Assembly (NCBI GenBank): GCA_036258055.1
Contig: DATAEK010000030.1
Coordinates: forward strand, 1 to 26,329
Length of the DNA stretch: 26,329 bases
Source: DATAEK01 sp036258055
GTDB taxonomy: Bacteria; Acidobacteriota; Vicinamibacteria; Vicinamibacterales; 2-12-FULL-66-21
Direction of reading: 5' to 3'
In this document: piece after piece, positions 16,540-25,300 of the stretch
Position numbering within the stretch: position 1 is the first letter of the stretch
Layout of the letters: every line of letters starts with the position of its first letter
Translations under genes and position numbers: made by a program
Notes under the pieces: model-generated
The model's input: only the letters and a program-made list of their open reading frames with translations
Told to the model about the DNA's origin: nothing
The model's database searches: none

Positions 16540-17648
16540 TTACGCGATCCCGGCGCAGCCGCGCCGTTTCTGATTTTGCGCGTGAGCTTCCACGCCGCCG
16601 GCACCAGCACCGCAGCGCCGATCACGAGATCGCTTGGTTTGAGTCGCAGCTGACGACGCGGCTTCTCCTCGATATCGCAGTTCACGCCTTCGGGAAACGC
16701 AGGAACCGGAATCTCTCCGCGCGCCCGGCGTCTGTCGTAGTCGCGTTCCGCCGCGGCGCTGATCTGCCTTTTCTCACCCGGCACTTTCTCCCCGACGTCC
16801 TTGCCGTACGGCGAGGCGTGCTCGATCTCTGCGTTGAGCTCAGCGCCCACGAGAATGGCGAGGCCTGAGAGATAGAGCCAGGTGAGAAGCACGACAATGG
16901 TGGCGATGGTGCCGTAGGTCTCGTTGTAGCTGCCGAAGAAATGCAGATACACCTTGAAGCCGAGCGATACGGCAATCCACAGGAGCGTCGCCAGCACCGA
17001 TCCGGGAGTAATCCAGATCCAGTCCTGTTCCGCGTCGGGGGCGAAGTAATACACCAGGCCGACGCCTACTGAAACAAGCACGAACACCAGGGGCCACTGT
17101 GCAATCCACCAGGTCCACTTGAACGCCTCGCCGATCTGCAGTCGAGTGGCGAGGTGCTCGGCGATGGTCGGCCCGACGAGCACGAGGCTGATCGACGTGA
17201 GGATGAAGAACGCGAGCCCGAGTGTGAGCCCGATCGCCAGGAGTCGAACCTTCCACCACGGCCGCGCCTCCGTGATGTCGTAGGCGGCGTTCAGCGTCGT
17301 GGTGATCGAGACCATCGCCCCCGAGCTGCTCCAGAGGGTCAACAGGAACGCGACCGTCAGGATGCCACCGTGGTTGCTGTTCGAGATGGCGACGAGCTGA
17401 TCGGCAATCAGCTTGAGCACTTCAGGGGGCGCGATCCGGCCCAGAAACCGCAGAATCTCGTCCATCAGATTCGCGATGGGGAAGAAGCTCGCAATCGAGA
17501 TGAACGTGAGGAGCGCGGGAAAGAGTGCGAAGAAGAAGTAATACGCCTGCTGCGCCGCCAGACTCAGGACGTCGTCGGCAATACATTCGGTGAAGGTTCG
17601 CTTTGTCAGTTCCCTCCAACTCAACGGCACGTGAAGGCGCGCCAGCAC
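16536..17648 (-). CDS. YihY/BrkB family inner-membrane protein
   Basis: The 370-residue protein matches the YihY/virulence factor BrkB family (once mis-called ribonuclease BN). The N-terminal DDVLSLAAQQAYYFFFALFPALLTFISIASF is the family signature. About six hydrophobic segments follow, including LTVAFLLTLWSSSGAMVSI, LLAIGLTLGLAFFILTSI and TIATIVVLLTWLYLSGLAILVGAELNAEIEH. The C-terminal 100 residues are polar and charged, likely cytoplasmic, with a last hydrophobic stretch (LVIGAAVLVPAAW). Its biochemical role is not established in the family; transport or envelope function is suspected. It converges on the exported-protein gene with overlapping stop codons, leaving no room for a terminator between them. 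Confidence 0.92.
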   Translation of the reverse strand: MLARLHVPLSWRELTKRTFTECIADDVLSLAAQQAYYFFFALFPALLTFISIASFFPIANLMDEILRFLGRIAPPEVLKLIADQLVAISNSNHGGILTVAFLLTLWSSSGAMVSITTTLNAAYDITEARPWWKVRLLAIGLTLGLAFFILTSISLVLVGPTIAEHLATRLQIGEAFKWTWWIAQWPLVFVLVSVGVGLVYYFAPDAEQDWIWITPGSVLATLLWIAVSLGFKVYLHFFGSYNETYGTIATIVVLLTWLYLSGLAILVGAELNAEIEHASPYGKDVGEKVPGEKRQISAAAERDYDRRRARGEIPVPAFPEGVNCDIEEKPRRQLRLKPSDLVIGAAVLVPAAWKLTRKIRNGAAAPGSRN

Positions 17649-17734
17649 GAGTCATTCGATAGCAAGCGCGCTGCCACGGCGCGAGTGTCTGTGCTATAAG
17701 GCGGCCTACGAAAGATCCCTACCAGGAGGATGGA

Positions 17735-20734
17735 ATGAGTCGCGCCACCTTGCGAAGCCCGGTTCTCCGCTTCGCGCTCGCATTGATCTTCGCCGCCGCC
17801 GCGCGCCCTGCAGGCGAGCCCGCCGCTCAGTCGCGGCAACCGGCCAGGCAGAAGATCGACGAGGCATACACCGCGAAGATCAAGGAATACACTCAGGACC
17901 CGCGCATCATGACGGAGCTGGTGGATCACCTGCCGGCCTCCGATACCGTTCCAACCCCGCTCAAGTTCCTCGGACGCGTCGTCGGGATGCCGGGTGAGCT
18001 GACGTACTCGAAGGACATCTATCGCTATTACGAGGCGCTCGACAAGGCATCCGACCGCATCAGCATGTGGAAAATCGGACAGACCGAGGAAGGGCGCGAC
18101 ATGGTGGTGCTGGCGGTTGCCGACGAAGCGACGATCAAGCAGCTCGAGAAATACAAAGGCATGCTCGCGTCGCTGACCGACGCGCGGAAGACGGGCGAAG
18201 ATCAGGCGCAACAGCTCATCAAAACCGCAAAGCCGATCTACTGGATCACGAGCGGCATGCACTCCGGTGAAACCGGCGGGCCCGAGATGCTGATCGAGCT
18301 CGCCTACCGGCTGGCGGTCGAGGAAACGCCGTTCATCCAGGCGATTCGCAACAACGTCATCACCTTCATCACGCCGGTCATCGAGGTGGATGGTCGAGAG
18401 AAGCAGGTCGACACCTACTACTTCAACAAGAAGCTGCCGGAGAACGCGCAGCGGCTGCCACTGATGTACTGGGGCAAATATGTCGCGCATGACGACAACC
18501 GCGACGGCATGGGTCAGTTCCTGAAGCTGACGCGGAACGTGACGAAGGCGTTCATCGAATGGAAGCCGACCATTATGCACGACCTCCACGAGGCACAGAC
18601 CTACCTCTACGCGTCCACCGGCACCGGACCCTACAACGAGGCGCTCGATCCAATCACCGTGGACGAGTGGTGGATGCTCGCGAAGAACGACGTAATGGAG
18701 ATGACAAAGCGCGGTGTGCCCGGCGTCTGGACGTACGGGTTCTACGACGGCTGGGTTCCCAACTACATGTTCTTCATCGCGCACACGCACAACGCGATCG
18801 GACGTTTCTACGAGGTCCAGAGCTACGGCCCGGATCCGTACGAAGTGCGGCCGGCGGCGACGACGACGAGCCGTGAGTGGTTCCGACCGAATCCGCCGCT
18901 GCCCTCGATTCAGTGGGGCCCGCGCAACAACACCAACATCCAGGAATCGGCGATTCTCTTCACGCTCAGTCACGTAGCGAAAAACCGCGAGCTCTATCTC
19001 GAGAACTACTGGCTCAAGAACAAACGCGCCGTCGCGCGGGGCACGAGCGGGCCCGTCTTCGGGTGGGTGATTCCGGCCGTCCAGTACCGCAAGGCCGATG
19101 CGGCCGACGCCGTCAACGAGCTGCGCCGTCAGGGGCTCGAGGTTCACACGGCGAACGCCGCGTTCAAGATCGGCAACCTGAGCGTCGCCCCGGGCGACTA
19201 CATCATTCGTGGCGATCAACCGTACCGGACACTCGCCGACATGTACTTTTCGATTCAGAACTACCCGCCGGCCAACCCGAGGCCGTACGACGACACCGGG
19301 TGGACGTTCCAGTTGATGCGCAACGTCGTGCTGAAACCGATCGGCGACAAGAGTCTGCTCACGCAGCAGATGACGATGCTGACGGCCGATGCCAAGGCGC
19401 CGGGCGGCATTGAAGGCACCGGTCCAGTGCTCGTCGTCGAGCACACGACCGACAACAACCTCGTGGCGTTCCGCTACAAGCACAAGGACGTCCGCATGCA
19501 GGCGGCCGAGGAGGACTTCGAGCTGAGCGGCCGACGTTTCCGCGCCGGAGCGTTCGTCATCCCGAATGCCAACCGCGCCGCCCTGGAACCGACGCTGAAG
19601 GAACTCGGGCTGACGGCGTGGGCCGTTGCGTCGGCGCCGAACGTGCCGTTGCACGATCTCGATCTGCCGCGCATCGGCTACGTGCATGCCTGGCAGCGGA
19701 CACAGGACGAGGGTTGGGTCCGCGCCGCGCTCGACACCTATGCCATCCCGTACACCTACTTTGCGGACCAGAAGCTGCGTGAAGGGAATCTGCGGGCGCA
19801 ATACGACGTGATCATCTTCCCCCACGTCGGTGGCAACGCGCAGTCACAGGTTGCGGGCATTCCCAAAACAGGACCGGCGCCGCTGCCGTACAAGAAGACC
19901 GACGCGACTCCGAATCTCGGCGCTCAAGATCAAAGCGACGACATCCGCGGCGGGATGGGGTACGAAGGACTCCTCGAGCTGATGAAGTTCGTGCAGCAGG
20001 GAGGCACGCTCCTCGTCGAGGGTTCGACCTCGACGATCATGCCCGAATACAACATGACGACCGGCGTCACGGTCGAGAATCCGGAGTCCCTCTTCGTCAG
20101 AGGGTCGGTGATGCGCGGGATGATCACCGACAAGCGGAGCCCGATCGCGTATGGGTATCAGGGCGACAGCCTGCCCGTGTACTTCAACCAGGATCCGGTC
20201 CTGAATGTCAGTGCCGGGGCGGGAGCGTTCGCCGGCTTCGGCGGGTTTGGCGGCGGAAGAGGTGAGGGTGCCGGCGGAATTGGGCAGAACACGACGCCCA
20301 TGGCGGGTCAGTCGCAGCAGAAGCTGTCGGTCTGGGATCCAGACGCCGTCGTGCCGAGCGGTGCGCAGCGCGGGCAGGGCGGTGACACCCCTGGTGGCGG
20401 CGGCCGTGGCGGCCGGGGCGGCGGCGGTGGCCGCGGCGGCTTCGGTGGTGGTGACGCGGCCGCCGAGCGCCCGCGCGTCGTCATGCAGTTCCCGTCGAAC
20501 CCTGACGACATGCTGCTGTCAGGCGTGCTCTCGGGCGGTCAGGCCCTGTCCAATCGCGCGCAGGTCGTCGACGTCCCACTCGGTCAGGGCCACGTCGTCA
20601 TGTTCGCGATCCGCCCGTTCTGGCGCTGGCAGACGCAAGGGACGTTCTTCCTCGGCTTCAACACGATCCTGAACTGGAACGATCTCGACGCGGGGAAGAC
20701 CGGGCCGCGGCGGACCACGACGCAACAGGAGTAG
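17735..20734 (+). CDS. Exported M14-family zinc carboxypeptidase, large form
   Basis: A 999-residue protein with an N-terminal signal peptide (RFALALIFAAAARPAG). The catalytic M14 domain spans about residues 85-400. Zinc ligands are His176 and Glu179 in GMHSGETGG and probably His285 in HDLHEAQ. The substrate carboxylate-binding pair is Asn255-Arg256 in DDNRDG. Roughly residues 450-999 form an additional C-terminal region with a glutamine-amidotransferase-like layout (YDVIIFPHVGG, then QQGGTLLVEGS). Between them and the end are Gly/Arg-rich inserts (about nucleotides 20215-20280 and 20390-20455). GGAGG lies upstream of the ATG. It probably degrades peptides outside the cytoplasm, paired in style with the S9 peptidase at the left edge. 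Substrate unknown. Confidence 0.9.
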   Translation: MSRATLRSPVLRFALALIFAAAARPAGEPAAQSRQPARQKIDEAYTAKIKEYTQDPRIMTELVDHLPASDTVPTPLKFLGRVVGMPGELTYSKDIYRYYEALDKASDRISMWKIGQTEEGRDMVVLAVADEATIKQLEKYKGMLASLTDARKTGEDQAQQLIKTAKPIYWITSGMHSGETGGPEMLIELAYRLAVEETPFIQAIRNNVITFITPVIEVDGREKQVDTYYFNKKLPENAQRLPLMYWGKYVAHDDNRDGMGQFLKLTRNVTKAFIEWKPTIMHDLHEAQTYLYASTGTGPYNEALDPITVDEWWMLAKNDVMEMTKRGVPGVWTYGFYDGWVPNYMFFIAHTHNAIGRFYEVQSYGPDPYEVRPAATTTSREWFRPNPPLPSIQWGPRNNTNIQESAILFTLSHVAKNRELYLENYWLKNKRAVARGTSGPVFGWVIPAVQYRKADAADAVNELRRQGLEVHTANAAFKIGNLSVAPGDYIIRGDQPYRTLADMYFSIQNYPPANPRPYDDTGWTFQLMRNVVLKPIGDKSLLTQQMTMLTADAKAPGGIEGTGPVLVVEHTTDNNLVAFRYKHKDVRMQAAEEDFELSGRRFRAGAFVIPNANRAALEPTLKELGLTAWAVASAPNVPLHDLDLPRIGYVHAWQRTQDEGWVRAALDTYAIPYTYFADQKLREGNLRAQYDVIIFPHVGGNAQSQVAGIPKTGPAPLPYKKTDATPNLGAQDQSDDIRGGMGYEGLLELMKFVQQGGTLLVEGSTSTIMPEYNMTTGVTVENPESLFVRGSVMRGMITDKRSPIAYGYQGDSLPVYFNQDPVLNVSAGAGAFAGFGGFGGGRGEGAGGIGQNTTPMAGQSQQKLSVWDPDAVVPSGAQRGQGGDTPGGGGRGGRGGGGGRGGFGGGDAAAERPRVVMQFPSNPDDMLLSGVLSGGQALSNRAQVVDVPLGQGHVVMFAIRPFWRWQTQGTFFLGFNTILNWNDLDAGKTGPRRTTTQQE

Positions 20735-21067
20735 AGACCCTCAAACGTGCAACGTTCACCGTGCACCGTACACCGTGCGAGCGTGCACCGTGCACGGTGC
20801 GACGTGCATCGTGCGGTGCAGCGTGCTCGTGCCAGGTGCATGGGTGCAAAGGTGCAGGGTGCGATGGCACGAGTGCGACGTGCCGGGTGCGATGTGCATC
20901 AGTGCGACGTGCGCGTTCAAGTGCAGGAAGCGGTGTTCATCGCCACCCTGCCTCGGCACCGTCCACGCACCTTGCACCGGCACGTTGCACCCAGCACGTT
21001 GCACTTTGCACCTTGCACTGCACGTTGAACGGTGCACGGTGCACGCTGAACGTCTTATGATCGCCTC
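20735..21067. repeat. 302-bp GTGC/GCAC element with terminal inverted repeats (20752-21053)
   Basis: This 333-base gap without a gene is almost wholly a repeat. The left half is a run of 6-10 bp units containing GTGC (ACGTGC, CGGTGC, GGGTGC). The right half (from about 20960) is a run of units containing GCAC (TTGCACC, GGCACG), so the element is roughly self-complementary. Bases 20752-20776 and 21029-21053 are reverse complements at 23 of 25 positions and define its ends; both begin ACGTTCA when read inward. Open frames through it are repetitive Cys/Arg/His strings and are not genes. The thiO start follows after 14 bases, so the element may separate the two transcripts. Confidence 0.85.
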
Positions 21068-22171
21068 GTGTCGGACGCGGACGTTCTGATCGTCGGGGCG
21101 GGGATCATCGGCTGTGCGGTGGGGTGCGAGCTCGCGCGGCGTGGGGCTCGCGTGCGCATCGTCGACTCGCGCTCGGTTGGCGCGGGCGCGACTCAGGCGT
21201 CGGCAGGTGTGCTCGCGCCGCACATCGAGGCTCACGAACGCGGCCCGCTCCTCGACCTCACCATCCGCAGCCTGAATCTCTTCGACGACTGGATCGAGCA
21301 GGTCCGCGCGGACTCGGGGGTGACGATCGAGTACCGTCGTTGCGGCACGCTCGAAGTTGCTCTGGATGACGCGGCCGCCGATCGGATGCGGCATGCGGCA
21401 TCCCCGGGCGGTCCGATGGTGTGGCTCGATCGGGATGCCGCCCGCGCCAAGGAACCGTCTCTTCCCGAATCGACGCGCGGCGCGCTCGACGTCGCCCTCC
21501 ACGGATACGTCGCGGTGCCATCGCTGACGGACGGGCTCGCCTGGGCGTCACTCCGGCATGGTGCCGAGATCGAAGCCAACCGTCGAATCGTGCAGATCGA
21601 TCCCGACGGAGCGCAGCTGCGGGTGACGGCTGAAGACCGGACGAGCTGGTCAGCAACCACGGTCGTCGTGGCTGCTGGAAGCTGGAGCAGCAGCTTTCAT
21701 CAGGGATCGAGGGTGGCGCAGTCGGTGCGTCCGATCCGGGGTCAGCTCCTGCGGCTGCGCTGGAACCACGACCCGCTGCGCCACATCCTGTGGGGACCGG
21801 ATTGCTACGTCGTGCCCTGGACGGACGGGACCGTGCTGGTTGGCGCGACCGTCGAGGATGTGGGGTTCGACGAGCGCACGACCGCAGCCGGCGTGCGCGA
21901 TCTGCTCGATGCGGTGTGTGAGCTGCTGCCGGGCGCGTGGAGCGCGACGTTCCTCGAAGCACGGGCCGGGCTGCGACCCGCAACCGCCGACGGGCTGCCA
22001 ATCATCGGTCGATCGGCCACTGTGCCGGGGCTCGTCTATGCAACCGGCCACTATCGCAACGGCATACTGCTGGCGCCGTTGACCGCCGCGCTCGTCGCGG
22101 ATTGCGTGTTCGGCGACGGAACGGATCCCGCATTGAAGCTCGTCGAACCCGCACGGTCCCCGCAATCCTAG
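21068..22171 (+). CDS. thiO: Glycine oxidase ThiO (FAD-dependent amine oxidase, DAO family)
   Basis: A 367-residue flavoprotein of the D-amino-acid/glycine oxidase family. The FAD-binding motif GAGIIGCAVGCELARRG opens the protein (residues 10-26). GAGATQASAGVLAPH is the second FAD contact typical of glycine oxidases. IRGQLLRLR, GLRPATADGLPIIG and the C-terminal GHYRNGILLAP motif are characteristic of ThiO. It oxidises glycine to iminoacetate for the thiazole part of thiamine. No other thi gene is in the window, so the thiamine role is by family. The GTG at 21068 fits the family start, without a clear ribosome-binding site. Confidence 0.92.
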   Translation: MSDADVLIVGAGIIGCAVGCELARRGARVRIVDSRSVGAGATQASAGVLAPHIEAHERGPLLDLTIRSLNLFDDWIEQVRADSGVTIEYRRCGTLEVALDDAAADRMRHAASPGGPMVWLDRDAARAKEPSLPESTRGALDVALHGYVAVPSLTDGLAWASLRHGAEIEANRRIVQIDPDGAQLRVTAEDRTSWSATTVVVAAGSWSSSFHQGSRVAQSVRPIRGQLLRLRWNHDPLRHILWGPDCYVVPWTDGTVLVGATVEDVGFDERTTAAGVRDLLDAVCELLPGAWSATFLEARAGLRPATADGLPIIGRSATVPGLVYATGHYRNGILLAPLTAALVADCVFGDGTDPALKLVEPARSPQS

Positions 22172-22199
22172 TCGCTGTCCAAGCAGCCTGGTGTGAATA

Positions 22200-22275
22200 G
22201 CCAGCGGCGCGAGCGGAGCGAGCGCTGGCAGGTCGTGGGGGTGGGGCCCCACGACAAACTGAGTAATGCCGGCAT
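22200..22275. repeat. Dispersed hairpin element, copy 2
   Basis: Two perfect stems lie in a row: GCCAGCG (22200-22206) with CGCTGGC (22223-22229), then GTCGTGGGG (22232-22240) with CCCCACGAC (22247-22255) around GTGGGG. GAGTAATGC and the palindrome ATGCCGGCAT (22266-22275) follow. Motif order matches the copy at 1669-1734. It is placed between the converging thiO and efflux genes, so it could also act as a bidirectional terminator. Confidence 0.5.
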
Positions 22276-22318
22276 TGACGCTCAAGAGCGCCCGAATGCC
22301 GTGCGAGCGAGTCCGCCC

Positions 22319-25300
22319 CTACTGGATCCCGGGCAGTAGCTGCGTCGCCACTCGCGTGGCCAGGCCGACGCCGGTTTGCTGCGAAGTCTCGAAGGCGACG
22401 ACGGCCAGTTGATAGTCGAGGAGCGCCTGCAACTCGTTGTTACGGGCGATCGCGAGGTCGCGCTGCGCCTGGACGACGAGGAAGCTCGTGGACATGCCGA
22501 CGTCGAATCGCTTCTGCTCTGCATCGAGCCGCTGCTCGGCCAGCTCGCGACCGAGCTTCGTGGTTTCGATCCGCTGCTGGTTCTGCTCCACCCGCGCCGC
22601 GGCATCGCGAATCTGCCGGACGGCCGTGACCTCGAGGCTGTGCAGGCGAGCCGTCGCCTGATCGCGCTCCAGCCGCGCGCGCGCGAAGTTGGCCTCCTGG
22701 GTGCTCTGTCCGATCGGGTAGCTGAACGTGAGCCCGACGACCCACGTCGGAAAATCCGACGTGAATACCTGGCCGAGCACGCTGCCGAAGCTCGTGGACT
22801 CGGTCCCGACAATCGTACCGGGGAAGCCTCCGGTCCGAATCAAGCGATCGCCTCCCGCGCCGTTGGTCAGGTAGCTGGCCTGGACGCGAACATCGGGAAG
22901 CGTCTCGGTCTTCGTCAACTTGACCGTCGTCTCGGTGTTGTGAATTTCCTTGCGCGCCACGTCGAGATCGGTTCGCTCGGCGAGCGCGCGTCTGACCGCG
23001 GCATCGACGTCGGGCGGTGGTCCGACGACAGGCGACCGATCGGCCGGCTCGATGTGCGTCGTCCAGAAGTCGGCGCGCCTCGAGTCGAGCGTGATCGTCC
23101 GCAGGACGTCCTCCGAGACCCGCGCGGCCGTGCGCGCCACGATGAGGTTCTCGCGTCGCTGCGCGGCTTCGGCCTGGGCGGCCACGAGGTCGAGCGGCGG
23201 CGACTGCCCCACGTTCACGCGGGCGCGGTTCGTCCGTTCGAGTTCGAGCGCGAGGTCGAGCGAGCGCTGCTGGACGTCGACCAGAGCCAGCGCAGACACG
23301 TACAACCAATAGGCGCGCTCGGCGTCGGCGGACGTCGAGATCAGCTGCTCGCGCAGCTGCGTGTCGGCGATCAGACGGTTGGTCTTCGCCACCTCCACGG
23401 CCGCTCGCGGCGCGTCGATCTTGAAATCGCGGAGCAGCGGCTGGGAGAACGCCAGCTGGACGCTCGACGCCAGCGCGGGGTTGAAGCTGGTGATGAGGCT
23501 GTCGGTGGTCGTCCGCGACGAGTCCCAGTTGAAGACGTACGAGCCTCCGCCCCACGGGAGTTGCTGGTTCACGCCGACGTTCGTCGACCAGAAATCGGTA
23601 TTGGTGCCTTGATCGCTGCCGAACAGGTTGACCGGTGGGTCGAGAGCGCTGTTGCGCTGCACGCCACTCAGGACGTTCGGAGTGAAGAACCCCTTGGCGG
23701 CTGCCACCTGCGTCTGGCTGATCTGCGGGTCGTACCTCGCGACCGCGAGGTCGGGGTTGTTCTCGACGGCCAGTCGGATGGCATCCTCGCGCGTCATCTT
23801 GAAGGTGGTCGTCGACGGCGTCTGCGGCAGCTGCGACTGCGCGGCCTGGATCCGATCCGGCGTCATCAGCTGCGCGCGGGCGCTCGACGGCCACGCCAGC
23901 AGGAGCGCGAGGACCGTCGCCGTGGCCGCCGCCGGCTTGACCGACCGTCCCCATCGCCAGAAGCGAATCTTCGAGAGGTCGTCGAAGAGGGAATAGGCCA
24001 CTGGCGTTGCCACCAGCGTGAGCAGCAGCACCAGCGACTGCCCGCCGATGATGACGAACCCGATCGCGCGGTTCGTTGCCGAGCCGACGCCGCTCGACAG
24101 CACCAGCGGAATCATGCCCGCCACGAAAGCTAACGTGGTCATCAGAATCGGCCGGAGACGGTCGCGGCTCGCCTGCAGCACCGCAGCGTCCCGCTCCATT
24201 CCGCGCTCACGAAGCTGATTCGCGTGGTCGATCTGCAGGATCGAGTTCTTCTTCACGACACCGAAGAGCACGAGGAGTCCGAGCGCCGAGAAGATGTTCA
24301 GCGACTGCCGGGTAATGATGATCGACAGCAAGGCGAACGGCAGCGTCAGCGGCAGCGAAAGCAGGATCGTGATCGGATGGAGCCATGACTCGAACTGCGC
24401 CGCGAGAATCAGATACATGAAGACGAGCGACAGACCAAAAGCGAGCACGAAGTTCTGCGCCGCGCGCCCGAGCTCGCGCGACCGGCCCGCGAACCGGGTG
24501 CTGTAGCCGGGCCCCATCCCGAGCGACTCCGCCGTGCGTGACATGGCATCCATCGCTGGCGTCTGCGACACACCGGGCAGCAGTCCGGCGAACACCGTCA
24601 CCTGGCGCTGTCGGTTCAATCGGTTGATTTCCGATGGCGCAGTGCCCGGCGTCAGCTTCGCCAGATTCTCGAGGGCGACCCCGCCGTGCCGGCTCGATGG
24701 AACCGTGAGCTGACCGATCGCCTCGGCCGACTGACGGTCGCCGGCAATTGCGCGCACGTGCACCTCGTACTGCTCTCCGCCTTCGTTGTAGGTCGTCACC
24801 TGATCTCCTCCAACCAGCAGCCGCAGCGCCTCCGCCGCATCGGCGATCTGCACGCCGAGGTCAGCCCCCTTCAGCCGGTCGAGCTGCACCGAGAGCTCCG
24901 GTTTTCCCACGTTCAGCGACGTGTCCACGTCGACGACGCCCGGTTCTTTCTTCGCGGCCGCCACGATGGCGTTGGCGTATTTCTCGAGGAGCTGAAGATC
25001 CGGTCCGTTGATCGTGAACTGGATGTCCGCGTTCTGAGTGCCGCCGCCGCCGATCGTCGCAACCGGACGGACGCCGGTCCTGAGGTTCTTGACCTCGATG
25101 TGCGGCAGGACCTCGCTCCTGACCTGGTTCATCAACGCGAACTGATCGCGCGACCGCTTGTTCACGGGAGTCAGCCGCACATAGACCGTGCCGAGATTCT
25201 GCGTGCGTGCCGGGTCATCGGCAACCGTCACCAGCGTATACGCCACTTCGGGCAGCTTCTGAATCTTCGACGCAATCCGGTTCGCGATGATCTCGGTGGC

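Noticed and set aside
17649..17734. A sigma-70 promoter for the M14 peptidase around TATAAG (17695-17700)
   Set aside because: The -10 is plausible, but no acceptable -35 lies at the right spacing.
17621..19825. A 734-residue open frame on the minus strand opposite the M14 peptidase
   Set aside because: It mirrors a high-GC gene codon for codon, has Arg/Val/Asp-rich composition, no family motif and runs through the real start of a well-supported gene.
20747..21502. Cys/His/Arg-rich frames through the GTGC element on both strands
   Set aside because: They are translations of a short DNA repeat and resemble cysteine-rich peptides only by accident; one also runs deep into thiO on the wrong strand.
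22376..24133. A 585-residue plus-strand open frame opposite the TolC part
   Set aside because: Arg/Leu/Gly-rich antisense shadow of the efflux gene, without signal, domain or ribosome-binding site.
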